Notes: generated by a model not told the origin, from the letters alone. A DNA stretch of 64,000 bases from Haliclystus octoradiatus (GCA_916610825.1 OU744448.1:21307032-21371031); one strand, 5' to 3'. Counted from the first letter of the stretch, positions 28,501-40,715 are shown. A program made the numbers and translations.

Positions 28501-31500
28501 GCAATCATTGACAGTGCACACATTGTAATATTTCAAGGAGGCTATCTTTCATTTGAGAAAGAAATAGTTTCTTGAGAAATTTATGCTGAAGCGATGCCTT
28601 TCAGATGAAAGTCTGCTCATGAAAAATACAATAGGGAAGTACCAATAGTAATCAACTGTTTAGCAGCCTTTCCGTTGCAAATTACTTCTCAGAACAACCA
28701 AGTAAAGTAAGAAAAATGATCTTAGATGCATTGATTTGAATATAGTTTGGGATAAAAATAAAATAAAATATTGATACCAAAAATAGAATTGTGCTGTGCT
28801 GCTTCAATCTTCTACATTTCTTGTTCTTCACTCAAATTCTAATAGTTTTGAATTGAGTTATGATATTTTGTTAAAGTGTATACTCCGGATATTGGGAGTT
28901 TGCTTTTTGAATAGAGAAGAATTTGGTATTTGTACGATGTACATGTTGCTCTTGTGATTTTGTTTTGCGAGATCATTACCTTTAAAAATGCAGCCAAAGT
29001 GATGATTTTTTGTCTCGCTCTTTTTCCCCACCATGAACCTGTTTATTTTTCATAAGAGGGTATAGACCGGAAAAATACTCAAGGATTCATGTTTTCGTCT
29101 CTAATGCAGAACAGCCAATCCAAATGACAATCTGCTTTCAGAATGATCATTTTAACTTTCAGCTCAAGATGTAGATATGTTTTTATCAAGATTTGAGGTC
29201 CAACAAGAGAGATACAAGTCTTTAAAGTCAAAAAATGCAAACTTAACTTTTTTCAAGCGGCTACACCTCTGTAAAGCTTAGCGTAGATAAGATTATCGAT
29301 GCACACTTTTTCTATAGTCAATGGGGATTAAAAATACCTTTATCTAGGAAAAGTGGTAAAGAGATGACAATCGCATAAACACTTGAAAAAGAATATCCAA
29401 AGAACTTTTGACTTTAGAGACTTATATCTCTTTTGCTGTTCCTTAAAACTAGATAAAATATATCAGTACATCTTCAGCAGGACATTGAATCGATCATTCT
29501 GAATGCAAATTGTCATTTGATTCTGCTGCTTTTTTTAAAAGACAGAAACTTGAAATGTTTAATGTTTTACCGTTGTATCCCTCTTGTGGAAAACAAACGA
29601 GTTCCTTATGGAGGAAAAATAGTGAGACACAACAAATGGTTACTTTGACTGTGTTTATGGAGGGGGTAATGATCGCGCAAAGCAAAAATACAAGAATAAC
29701 ATGTACAAATAGAAAATGTTTCCTTATTCAATATCAGGGATATACACTTAAGAGAATCGCAGTATCGGATGTTGTAACACCATTGATCCTATTTTAGGCT
29801 TACCAGTAGTAACCTATGGTAATTAATTGATCAAATAAATAGACATGATGATTTTCAAGGCTGATTAAGAACTTCCAGCAAATTGATAAATCTAATATCA
29901 AATTTAGTTTTATTTGCTTTTTCCTTGTCAATGTAGCCTAAAATTGTGACTGTTTCCACGAAAACTGTTATGTATATCCTTATATTTGTTTTAATCTTAA
30001 TTTTTATAGTTTAGTAACATTTATTCTTATATTCAATCATCATCCAGTTAATTATTTTATTGTAATCGATATATTGTAGTTCAGATTAATCTTTTATATT
30101 TATATTGTATTAGCAAGAATGTCCGGTTTTTGATCAACCAATATTTTAGAGTTGAGTTTATTGTGAAGTTAGATATTAATAAGTCAGTGTATTGTGAGAC
30201 GCGGTGATTGGTAGCTCATCAGCTATATGGCTCCAACCCGTCGTAATAAAGTTACTTGATAGCATTCAAGTTTGTCATTTTTTAGTAATTTGACTTGTGT
30301 TTCGACTAGCAATAATAATTCATACAGTCCTCTTTTTGGCCAGAACAGTGACTTACCCAAGTCTCACTTTTCACTATGATGATTTTCGTATTTTGTAAGT
30401 GACACCTGTGTCCTTCGGCAATTCTATATAATTTCGCTATCGGTACCAATGATGATATTTGATTATTTGATTATTTAATTTCATTAATTGACTTAAGGTG
30501 AAAATTTGCCAGAACGATAACATCAAACAAATTGGCGTTGTGCAGGATTCTGCACAACAAGTCAACATAATATTCAAAATCAATCTAAAAACTGTAAACT
30601 TGACCCTAGATGTTCAAACTGCTTTCTTGTCACGGCATTGTTCAAATGACTTTATGTTGTTACAAAAGGTTTTCATCTCAAATGTAACATTGCGTGATTA
30701 ACACTGTCCAATCTAAAGTACGGAATGTTAGATAGACAACACAACTTTGACGTTATGATTCTTGATCTAATTCATTTTTTCTCAGCAACATTTGGGTCAA
30801 AACGTCGTTACTTCGAAGGCAGAATAATCTAATATTTTAGCCTGGCATGAACTGTTCTTTTTTATTTGCAAAGGGAGAACAACCGTTATTCTTTATTATC
30901 ATTTTATTTCTGTCTCTGAGATGCCATTGCAACTTTGATTTTTAGTATTGCAACTTTGATTTTTAGTATCTCATATATGCGGTGATATTATGAAAAATTA
31001 AAAAAAGAGTTGACATTAAAATATCACTATGTGTTTGAGAACATATGTCATTCTACATTTACAGCTAAAGTAGTCACCCTTACAATGCTAGATATCTGAT
31101 TATTGTGCTTTAGTAATCTTCAGTTTTCAGAGGCGATTGAATACCAGCAGCCATCAAACCCCTACATTGGCCGTTTTGCGAGGGGTGTGACGTAAACTGA
31201 AAACCCTGTATAGGCCATTATTATCGTCCGATTACGCTGCTAGTTGCACTTTCCAAAGTGTTCGAGCGGTTTATGAACTAACAGATAAATAGTCACATGT
31301 CAAACAACAAACTTTGGTATCAGACAATGTCAGGGTATCTAAAACACCACTCATGCGAAACAGCACTCATCAAGGCAACAGAAGATTGGCGCAAGTTTGT
31401 AGACAACATGCTACATGTGTCTGCAATCACCCTAGATTTCAGCAAGGCTTTTGACTCATCAGATGTGCACCATCAAATGCTGCTTCTTAAGCTCACAATG

Positions 31501-34500
31501 TATGGATTTAGTGCATCTCCAATTGAGATTATTTCCAACTACCCTTCAAGACAGGAGACAAAGGGTGAAAGTGGAGGGTAATATATTAACATATGAAGCC
31601 ACACAATCTGGCGTTCCACAAGGTGGCATCTTAGGGCCTACCCTATTCAATATTTACATGAACGATCTTTCCTCCATCCTAGAATATGCTAATAGTGGCC
31701 AATAAGCAGACGGTACCACCATATACTACCAACATACGGCCATCGACATAATGTCAGCTATATCAAACGGAGAACTACAGCTTACATACAACCGGCTTGA
31801 AATCAATATGCTCACTATTAATGGAAGCAAAATGAAATGCATATCATTTGGTAAAAAGACCCAGAGCTAATTGTAAATGGTCATATATTAAACTTTAAAA
31901 ACAGCATAAAGGTACTTGGAGTAATATTTGATAATCAGCTTTCAATGACGGATTTTATAGCTGCCACATGCCGAAAAGTAAAATCACATCATCCGCATTA
32001 TCAAAACTGAGGCATTTTATATATCCTAAATCAATGGTACAACTAATTAAATCATTAATAATACCACATTTTTGATACTGTGGCACACTAACTAGCACAT
32101 TAGATAAGCATCTCCAAAATCGTCTAGATAAATGATGGAAAGCATCTGTTGAGCAAACTGTTGTCAAAGTTAGATATGGGAAAGAATTGGAGTCAGTTGG
32201 TATTCATGTTGACACCATCCGCCATCAATCACTGACATCCCTAATGATGCTATGCTATGACGCTTGTTCAAAACTACTACCTTAATATTTACAAAGTTTC
32301 ACGCCAAGGCGATTATCAGACAATCTATTCAATCTATTTTTAGCTAGCTTTGAGTCGCGACTAGAGAGTAAAATACCTCTGTATGTGTTCGATCAATTTA
32401 ATATTTTTAATTAGATTTAGATACGGGCTCCAAATTGGACTTGATGATTCCAACAACGACCTAACAAACGTCTTGAAGGCACATAATAAAATGGTGCGGA
32501 TTAGTTGAGACGAAACTTTTTAGCATTAAATAAGATCTAGAGTAGGCCTTTTGTGATATTATGGAGCAGTGTTTATGTGGTTTTAAATCGGATGATAAAA
32601 TAATTCCAAGATGTCTTATTTTTGAAATTTGAGTAAGTTCATTGTTTGATAAAGAATAAATAGAATCTGGTATCTTTAAGTTGCCAACAGAGAATATTCT
32701 GCATTTATCAAAGGTTATTCGTAATTGCCATTTTTCAGCTCACAAGCAGAATGTTTTAACGTTTCGGTTAACTAGAGGATTTGTAACATTGTCTTTTGTG
32801 CAAAATGAAATTTTGCATCATCAGCAAAAAATTTAATTTTACATTCGCTTTCCAAACAATTCCCTATGTCATTGATAAATAATAAGAACAGAATAGGACC
32901 TGACACAGATCCTTGTGGTACTCCACTCGTGACAGGAACGGTTTCCGAAAAGGAGACATCTACACAAACTTCTTGCAAACGTTCGATAAAAACGACTTGA
33001 TCCATGGAAATCAATGTTACTACAGCTGTAATAACTTTTGGTGACACACAGTGTCAAAAGACTTGCTAAAATCAATACAATAATCCCGTTGGTGTTTCAT
33101 AATAGATTCTCATTTGCTTAATGCTACAATCAATTGAGTAGTAGTAGAACGATGTGCAAGAAAGCGGTATAAGGTTTAAGAGATCAATATCAATAGCTAT
33201 ATACTCAATTTCTTCAATTGGATCTTAAAGTTCAACAGAGGTAAACAAAATAGATTCTTTAATGAAAATTGCAACACCACCACCTTCAATTGAAGCGTCT
33301 CTGTCGTCACGTATAACATTATAATTGTTTCCAGCAATGATAAAGGAGTCTGGTATTGTCGGCTTAAGCCAAGTTTCAGTGACAAATATGAAGTCGTATT
33401 CATCAGAATGAAGAAATGAATGGAAAATAGATAGTTTTTTCATGAGAAAACGAGCATTGAAATAATAGCATTATATAAATGGAGTTGATTTTGCTGATAA
33501 ACGGGGGTTTGCTGATGATTGGTAAGTAGCATTGTAGGTGGTTTAGCTGAGTCTCCATTCTTGTCAATCGATACTCGTGGAGGAAGGGAGGTGGCCTCAT
33601 CCCGTACAATAAAGGCTGACGGGGCAAAGTTGGCACCACCCTATTGATGCAATTATTTTCAGGTACTTGGAAAGAGGTGTTGCTTGGCAACTATCTTAGA
33701 ACTGATGTGGTGGGATAAGTTGATGAAAAAGCAGGTAAATGACCCAAACTTTGTCAAGGGGGTACAGGCGCTTGATAACCATTGCCGCATTTGTCTATGT
33801 AAGTGTCCGATTGACTATATTTCTTTGTATTCTCACTCTGAACTCTAACAGTTTCTTTAAGATGAGGCAAACTTACATTCTTGCTCAAAGCATTCTTTCC
33901 TTCGGTATGACGTCAGACAAATAAATAAATGGAATCGAGAACAATATTCTTTTTCACGAGGACAAAAGCCAGGAAAGTGACTATGTTTCAGATGTGCATA
34001 GCATAACTTTGGATGATAATTAATTCAAATCCTCCATTATGGCCAAAAAAAACAAATTTAAAAATACCATGTAATAAATCGTTGCAAATTAGAGAAATCG
34101 ATGGAAATCGCCCTTGGATGTTGATTGATGTCATTTAGAGGTATAACTATGATCATAATTTGCTTCATTGTCCGTATTAAGTCTGCCAATAACATTGTTT
34201 GAAGAAAAGGAATTGATTGATGCTTGCTCTAAATGAGAATCAGAAGGGGCTTTCAAAGTGTATGAACTGGCGTTAACAAATGACAATTGATCTTGTAATA
34301 GATCCGGTTCATCGTCATTTGAATTGACAGTGGGGAAAACAATAGCGGAATGTTGTTGTATTTTACAAAGTGTCCGTTTCAATTTCGCCATTTTGCGAAT
34401 TTTCACGATTTAATGATAATGTAGAAGAAACAATTTCATATTCATGATCGGTATTTTCTTTACATTGACTATGAGTATCGTATAAACAAAGACCCAGATT

Positions 34501-37500
34501 TATTAGGACTTCCTTATTTGAGTTTTTCATCATCTTTTTTTTAACATCTCCTTAACTGCCACTACCAATCTCCATGATGTTTATCAATTTTTTGTTGGTC
34601 TCAACTATCTTCCTATCCATATCAAACTTATTGACATTAACATCAGCTGAAGAAACATTGAAACAATGTGTAGAAAGAAGTGTCATTTGAAAAACGAACA
34701 ATTGGCAAACGACATAGTAATTTATATCCTTCAAAGTACTAAAAGATGAGTGATAAATGTAGAATAATAAATAAATCAGAGCAATTTAAAGATAGAATGT
34801 CTGCATGGTAAGAATGGTAACTGGATCCAACGTTTTTAAATTGGCCTTGATTTGATGATCATAAAACCATATAAATGTATAGAATAGCTAGCCACAAATT
34901 AAAGCTCTTGAGAAACAATACGGTCGTAAAATAATACAAAATACTTGTACAATAAAAAGAGAGAGAAATTGGTCCAGCGAGAAAAATATTAAAATCCGGT
35001 AATTGAAATAAGCTCTACGGATTTCGATTACGTTAATATGTAATTTTTTCAAAAGATCCAAATAAATACTATAAAATGTTGTATATAACGCCGTTATATT
35101 TTTCAAATTTTGCGCCGTCACTATGCCGCCATGTTGAAATTTGCCTATTTGATAGTATGATGTTTGTTCTATCTAGGTGGTAATTGGTCTATTTGCTAAT
35201 TTATGAAATTATTTGTGATGTCTTTGTGAACTGAAAAGGTGTTAAATGTGATTCACACATCACTTCACATGTAGGCTAAGCTACACTCGCCGAGTCGCTT
35301 ATTTACTGCATCCTGTTTATAAAATAGGTGGCACAATGTGAACAATTAACACATTACTTCATTCTCTGGAATTTTAGGCTACAAGGTCTAGGTGTACAGT
35401 AGCGGAATAATGTGCCTTATGGAACTAGGCTAAATAGTACATAATGGACATTGTTACGACCGAAAAACTAAGATTTTATGGCCACAGCACCGCTTAACCT
35501 AAACCAATAAAAGGCTACTGTAATCTAATACGACTGCGGCAGCAGAACTTTGAATGAAAACAACAGAACATTAGTTATTATGATGGACATTATGATCGAT
35601 CATTCAAAACAGATAAGCCAAAAAGGGAAATATTGATTATTAGGCTATAGGCTAACGTTAAAACTGAAAATAAAATGGAACCATAATTTTGATCAAAATC
35701 AAATATATGTAAATATCTATAACAACAGAACAATAACATTAATTAATAATAGTGACGTCATCTTGATATAATATTTTAATGATAGATTTATTAGTGTCAT
35801 TTGCCATGCTAGCACCTGTACTGAATATAACAGCTTTGTGCTATTGTTAACTTTATATTGTAACTTCCATTTATTAATCACGTATTCCCTGCCTTGTAAA
35901 TAGTAATGTATTATCTGTATTCGCTCTCTTACTCTTGAACTGCCATCGTGTAAACATTAACTTGTATAGCTGGTTCACCGTCAAAGAGGCTCGCATGACC
36001 AAAATGCTTTAACTGTTTTGTTCGTTGAAGCGGGAAAAGTCTTGCATCTTGTATTTATGTTGACTTGGAAGTTGTAAAATATATAAATCTTCATTTTGAT
36101 AACTTTGATTTCTTGCAAATTAAATTTTATATTTTTTGCATTTAATCAAGCTTTTCCCTTGAAACTCAATTTGTATTTGGTCAGATACATTTTAATTCGA
36201 AGGCATGATTATCTACATAATTATTTGATGTTCTACTACGAACGGTTTAAAGACGTCACCATGGAAACATCAATAGAACAATGACTTGAAGCTTTTTGAC
36301 TCATGGTTACGTAACTGACCTTGAGTCTATGCTGTCATGGAAGAAAACGTTTTCATTTTTGACTCAACTCTTTTGTTCTTTTGAAATAACGTTCAACAGA
36401 CTGCCTTGCGTGCTAAAAAAGGTCGAACAAAAAGCGATTGCGCAAGAAACATCATTTTATTGTAAAAATACAATGGGCAAGCTATGTGATAATTCCAAAT
36501 TTTTAGCTGGATTTGACATATTTTTTTTCCATTGCCCGCCATGATGGTCGACTCGCCGCTTAGTGAGATTACAATTGCATTATTAAATGAAATGTTTTCT
36601 AATACTCCTGGATTAGTTTACATCGTGATTATCTATTCAATGGTAGAACACATGATTGTTTTCTTCTTCTCGTCATTTGAAATGGTTAATGAAAGGTTTT
36701 AATCGTTATGTAACATCACTATTTGAGGTGAAACTTCAAAGATAATTTTTGTTGTGTTTTGACCATGAGAACTTTTAAACCGACAATTCATCATTTGTTT
36801 GGAGGCTTAGACAAGACAGTATTATATATTTATTGTTTATATTGTTTTCTGAAGTTATTTATTACATTAAACTGCTAAGCCAGTTGTCATGGTATTATTT
36901 GAAATAAATTCTAAAGACTATTTAAACCAGTTTGTCCATGCGACAACAATAACAAGGCAATACTCCGAACGGAAAATTTCACATCATTTACTGTAGGTCA
37001 AAAAATTGCGCTAGGCCCCTAGTATTAGTAGTGAGAAATAAATATTCTTCTGGTAATAGTTTTCATGGTTATTTGTTGTTTCCATTCCTATAAAGTTGTT
37101 TATTTAAATGCTTTAATTCTGCTGCGACATCAGCTTGCTACTTTGCACGTAATTTACAACTCACACCTGCATTACAAGTAAGTGAAAATCATTTCATCTA
37201 TTCTATCTTGTTATGGTCTAGTGGTGGAGCGTCTGCGTCAAGTGCATGGGGTTGGATTTCATTCCCATCGGTCTGCATTAATATATTTTTTTTCCTTTTT
37301 TTATTTGATTTTTTATTTGGATATTATTATATTATTTGGATATAGTTTTAATTTATTTTATTTCATTTGATTGAAGTTGACTTTTTTATTTGATCTGATT
37401 TTATATCATTCAATTGGATTGATTTTACTTTTTTGAATTCGATTTGATTTTATTTTTCTTTGCATGATGATTTGATTGATTCGATATTCTATTGAATTTG

Positions 37501-38544
37501 ATTTCAATTGGTTTATTTTGATTATTATATCATTCACCATGAGTCCGAGCGTAGCCGAGCTATTTTTTATTTTGGAACCCCCGGTTTATTGCCATATAAA
37601 GGCAATTACGGAGAAAGTCACGGCTCTGTGATAAAGCTGCATTTGATTCGGTTTGCATTTAGCTCGCTCGTATAACGCAGAGGCGCGTTTAATGCATTAG
37701 GTTCGCAGCGCGCTTGGATTATGCGAACTTAATACATTGGCGAGCTCAACTGCGTTATACGGAGCGCGCTAACAGGAAACTTAATTTGAATGCATGAAAT
37801 AATTTAAAAGTATTAGGTTCGGTTCGCTCGTATAATCCATGCCTAACACTTGGTTTCCAGAAGTATCAGCAAGAAACGAGCAATTTAATTGATTAGATAA
37901 TTACAAGCTTCAAATAAACTTTTTGAAAATTCTGAGTAGTCTTAATGACGAATCTCTCATTTCCGCGTTAATTATAATCAGCCAATTGAGTCTTAACCCC
38001 GTCAATACAAATACAATCCCATTCATGTACCGTACGTTAATCCATATAGGGGCCTATATATAGCCTACCAGAACCTACCAGGTAGGCGGGCCGCTGCTAG
38101 GCGGTTGGATTATATTCTACAGACCAGTTGATATACATTAAAGGCCCAAATAGTCAAGGTTCCAGGACTGATAATATAAAGTTTTATGTTCAATTTATAC
38201 TCATGACGGCCTTTTGAAATTTACCTCACGTCTGATGATTTGGCCAGAGATGGGGCATCAGTTTGGCCAGGTTTACTTTGGAATAACAACGGACAGCAAG
38301 ATTGATTTAGCTGGCAAAATTCAAAGAAAGATGACGCATATTCTTGTGGCAGAATTGCAATGTTTGCTTGGACAAAGTCTTTACATAAACCATTCGTGCT
38401 TTCTTTAAAGCTGTTACCACTTGCAAAATGCTTTCTTGCTTCTTCAGGGGTGCATGTTTTGATGTTCATTGCGAACTTGACTGTCCTCTTCAAAATATGC
38501 AGAAAACAGCCGTGTGTCCGTGATAAAACTTGGTGAGATAGCAT
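22581..38544 (-). CDS. DGLUCY: D-glutamate cyclase, mitochondrial, complete (five exons)
   Basis: DGLUCY (C14orf159) converts D-glutamate to 5-oxo-D-proline in mitochondria. Minus-strand exons are 38544-38225, 26987-26521, 25822-25127, 24398-24106 and 22721-22581. All have GT/AG borders; phases 2,1,1,0 agree and the total of 1917 nt gives 638 aa, close to the usual length. The start at 38544 opens with a basic, acid-free leader (MLSHQVLSRTHGCFLHILKR), which fits a mitochondrial presequence. An upstream in-frame TTG is not needed. Residues about 30-300 form the DUF1445 (YcsI-like) domain with FVQANIAILPQEYASSFFEF and FTHFPASMFVTD. Residues about 320-600 form DUF4392 with ITTGFPCF, IAIERSGR, GIGDGGNELGMG (505-516) and GVSNWGGY (545-552). 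The last exon gives the family tail (LPFYPTHADILKK). No break is seen. Intron 1 is 11.2 kb and full of transposons. Confidence 0.93.
22722..24105 (-). other. DGLUCY intron 4
   Basis: Non-coding. It carries the 100-bp tandem array (22816-23180) and otherwise AT-rich DNA. An ORF overlapping its 5' end is read-through past the AAAG|GTAAGAG donor. Confidence 0.7.
22816..23180. repeat. Tandem array of about 100-bp units (four copies)
   Basis: CACCTATAAGATCTAGATAA recurs at 22816, 22916, 23016 and (one base changed) 23111, giving periods of 100, 100 and 95. Units 1 and 2 are almost identical; units 3 and 4 are more diverged. Each unit contains TAGACAGGTGGCC, the core of the dispersed family, so this is a local tandem expansion of that family. 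Confidence 0.85.
24652..24995. repeat. TCATGAAC-type repeat cluster in DGLUCY intron 3
   Basis: About 340 bases are built from TTCATGAACTCTTTGTGACTG, TCATGAACTGTTCATGAAC and close variants on both strands, ending near TTTTTTCACAAGAAC. It is the longest internal expansion of this family in the window. Confidence 0.75.
25989..26002. repeat. Poly-G run of 14
   Basis: Fourteen consecutive G on the plus strand within DGLUCY intron 2, that is 14 C in the transcript. Confidence 0.9.
27718..27872. repeat. TCATGAAC-type repeat, diverged copy
   Basis: Motifs ATTCATGAACCGTTTGTGGG, GTTCATGAACTGTTTGTAAG and CCATGAACAGTTAATGAATG recur over about 155 bases, ending GTTTTACAGG. It lies in DGLUCY intron 1. 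Confidence 0.65.
28875..29747. mobile_element. 873-bp palindromic element flanked by TTAA
   Basis: Left and right halves pair over about 430 bp each around a centre near 29310. Examples: AGTGTATACTCCGGATATTG pairs with CAATATCAGGGATATACAC; GCGAGATCATTACC pairs with GGTAATGATCGCGC; AAATGACAATCTGCTTTCAG pairs with the segment near 29500-29520. TTAA is present at 28871-28874 and 29748-29751, the target preferred by piggyBac and Kolobok families. No transposase is encoded. The ORFs crossing it are palindrome artefacts. Confidence 0.65.
31240..32330 (+). pseudogene. LINE reverse-transcriptase remnant (plus strand)
   Basis: A decayed non-LTR reverse transcriptase of CR1/L2/jockey type. Frame 1 (31297-31570) shows LKHHSCETALI, ITLDFSKAFDS and LTMYGFS. 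A frameshift near 31570 moves to QSGVPQGGILGPTLFNIYMNDL (to 31705). After a stop comes ADGTTIYYQ, where the catalytic Y/F-A-D-D has lost its second Asp. Further RT-like text continues in broken frames to about 32300. The 5' part (endonuclease) is missing. It is dead by frameshift, stop and active-site change. Confidence 0.8.
32560..35140 (-). pseudogene. LINE with internal deletion (minus strand)
   Basis: On the minus strand the element begins near 35140 with an AACATGGCGGC type 5' end. An ORF1-like region follows at about 34740-33500 (NKKLINIMEI, and a polar segment ending SYTSK). Next is an APE-endonuclease piece at 33440-33225 (DFIFVTETWLKP, GGGVAIFIKE). RT follows at 33047-32772 with SGVPQGSVSGPILFLLFIND and an intact FADDAKF. 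RT C-terminal text (WQLRITFDKCRIFSVGN) runs to about 32560. Only about 180 bp separate endonuclease and RT, where over 1 kb is normal, so an internal deletion removed most of the endonuclease and the RT fingers. Stops and frameshifts make it inactive. Confidence 0.78.
37205..37285 (+). repeat. tRNA-like SINE head
   Basis: TATGGTCTAGTGGTGGAGCG resembles a tRNA A box (TGGTCTAGTGG), and GGTTGGATTTCATTCCCA lies where a B box/T loop would be. A T-rich tail of about 200 bp follows. It does not fold as a standard tRNA with an anticodon stem, so a tRNA-derived SINE or tRNA pseudogene is favoured. Confidence 0.45.
37661..37770. repeat. Short GC-rich palindrome
   Basis: AGCTCGCTCGTATAACGCAG and AATGCATTAGGTTCGCA pair with TGCGAACTTAATACATT and CTGCGTTATACGGAGCGCGC. 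A single diverged half (TTCGCTCGTATAATCC) recurs at about 37822. It is a probable small foldback MITE within DGLUCY intron 1. Confidence 0.7.
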
Positions 38545-38638
38545 TGTACAAATCCAGCCTTGCACAATCAAATCACGGTCAGAGCTCAAGTCAGAGCTGA
38601 TCTAGCCTCATTTCAATTTCGAGAGTAAATTTCATGCT

Positions 38639-38647
38639 CAACAACAT
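38639..38647. repeat. Left target-site duplication (CAACAACAT)
   Basis: The same nine bases occur immediately outside both ends of the 5.64-kb element, in direct orientation. Confidence 0.85.
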
Positions 38648-38806
38648 GGTAAACAGAATATTCAACAGGCTGCATGGAGTCATGCGCAGTAGCACCCTGT
38701 CCCGTCTGATATTTTGGCCACATCTGAATTAAATCTGAATCTCGCACGATTGACTGTACTGCGGTTTGATTTGTATTTCAAACTCAACTTGACTTTGAGA
38801 TTTCTG

Positions 38807-38827
38807 ATGGCGGCCAGAAAATGGCGG
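38807..38827 (-). promoter_or_regulatory. Paired ATGGCGG (YY1-like) motifs in the left inverted repeat
   Basis: ATGGCGGCC at 38807 and ATGGCGG at 38821 read on the minus strand as (G)CCGCCAT, a YY1/initiator-like core. They are about 265-285 bp upstream of the DGLUCY start codon and within transposon sequence. Promoter use is an inference. Confidence 0.25.
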
Positions 38828-40324
38828 TCTTGTCCGAATGTAATGAGATTAAAGTTTCAAAATAACAGCTTTCGACCATAGTCATCGTCATATAATATAA
38901 TTTGTGTGGATACAAAGTTCTTATCCTGGTCATCGTAAAAATCCAGTACAGTTGATGTAACATTTATCAATTATTTGCACGTCTACGTTGTTACTTATCA
39001 ACGAACAGTCTAACAGAGACAGAGTACACGGTGTATTTTTAAATAGCTAATATTGAATATTGGACAGGGTAAGGGAAGATATTTGAAAAATTAACATGAA
39101 ATATGGTGTAATCTAACTCAGCTTTGAATAGTAAGATTTGATAATATCAATATAACATCAAAACATGAATAAATTGTACACATAGAATAGGCTAGTCTAT
39201 ATTTTCTAAAGTCATTGCTCGTAGAAAAGTCGTAGACTAGCCTACCTTCAAATCATAGTCTATAACCTACATTAATCAGAAAAGTAGGGGAAGGAGCTCA
39301 CTCAATCAAGTAAGGGCCAAGGTACTAACTGATGATAGATAGGCTTAGTGATCCACTGTCTTTGATCTGATATAATAGTTATTAAATTACAAAAAAGCTA
39401 ACATTAATGAGCGACTATTATGGAAGAGCTTTTGGTCTCCACTACACACATTATCTCAATTCAGTTGAAAACTAATAGTTATTGTTTTTAAAAACAACTT
39501 ATCTGAAATAGTAAACAAACTTATCTATTTGTATTGTAGACTTTGCAACACTGAACCAGAGTAAATGTTTGTAATATTGTTTAAAATCATAGAAATGTAG
39601 GCTACTTGCAGAACAAAATCCTCTGATAAAGTGTTCCACCGTGGATATAGCACAGCTAATAAATGGACTCTTAACCACTTGCAGAAACAGGACAACTGTG
39701 GCATTTGGGACGATTACTTTGTCATAATCCTTTACACCTTGCCTATAATAATTATTAATTAATATGTATCAACATGTGTGTATATGCATCAATATGAGAT
39801 ACTTACACAACAAATAACTAATGGACAATCTACAAGATTATGGGCTAAGCTAATTTTTGATTTATAAAGGGTAGGCCCCTACAAAGTTGAAAGAGACAGC
39901 ATTCTGAGGTGATCAGTCAAGATAATTAAAATTTAAGCAACATCGGTAATCTTCATCAGGATGTCTCGTGATATTAAACTACCTCCTAGAAATTATGTTA
40001 GACATACGGGAGGCTGAGAGCTCGACTGTACGCAGACATATGTTTTGTAGATTAAGCCTAGTAATCAGCAAAGAGAAATGTTAACTTTTCAATAGCAAAT
40101 ATGCCCCTAACATGCCTTGGCAGAAATCATGAAACAATAGAGGGATGGTTTATATTTCGTGTAGGGCCTACTTTTGTGTGTGTACTCTTTTACTAAAAAT
40201 ATCATCATACATTTATGAAAATTGATGTTCTTCAAGCAAACATCAAAATAATGAGTTTAGAAAGTTTAGAAATAGATACAGTTGAAATCTGTGTATAGCA
40301 GCCAGCTATGAGAGGTAGATAAAT

Positions 40325-40405
40325 TGATCAATGTAGACTGGTAGCTCAATAGTAGAGTGCATGTAGTTCCTGTGGGAGACCGGGGTTTGATACCTCATCG
40401 CCTGT
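40325..40405 (+). repeat. tRNA-like SINE head inside the 5.64-kb element
   Basis: GGTAGCTCAATAGTAGAGTG is A-box-like and GGGTTTGATACC is B-box-like, with spacing near that of a tRNA. The stems of a functional tRNA are not complete. Confidence 0.4.
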
Positions 40406-40599
40406 CGCCTCACACAATGTATTTTATCTATATGTACCAGTAACTTTCATGTAATAGAGCTCATTGTAATTTCAATTAGTTGATTATAAATTTGACTGCT
40501 GTTCAGACATTCATTCCCATGAAAACGAGCTTGAAGCTTACGTGGTTAAATTTAAATTGTAAACTGCGAAGTGAAACAAAATGATCCCATCACACCATT

Positions 40600-40715
40600 A
40601 TATGCAGGTGGCCTTTATATGCAAGGTTGATTAGATAGAAAATACTATTTCAGGCATACCAAGAGTGACCACTGTAGACGGTTGGCTGCTGCATAGAGGT
40701 GACCACTATGAATTC
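40600..40715. repeat. 'TAGACAGGTGGCC' family unit
   Basis: GCAGGTGGCCTTTATATGCA and GAGTGACCACTGTAGACGGT are clear members of the dispersed family also seen at 940-1112 and 22816-23180. Confidence 0.5.

Larger units (their letters stand above)
26988..38224 (-). other. DGLUCY intron 1 (11.2 kb)
   Basis: The donor GTGAG|GTAAAT at 38224 and acceptor TTTCTAG at 26988 join a split AG|A codon. Inside are a TCATGAAC repeat, an 873-bp palindrome, two inverted LINE fragments, a tRNA-like SINE head and a palindromic element. No host exon was found in it; the protein is continuous across the junction compared with the family. Confidence 0.8.

Noticed and set aside
29494..29797. ORFs on both strands near 29.5 kb
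   Set aside because: They fall within the right half of an 873-bp palindrome and match no protein motif.
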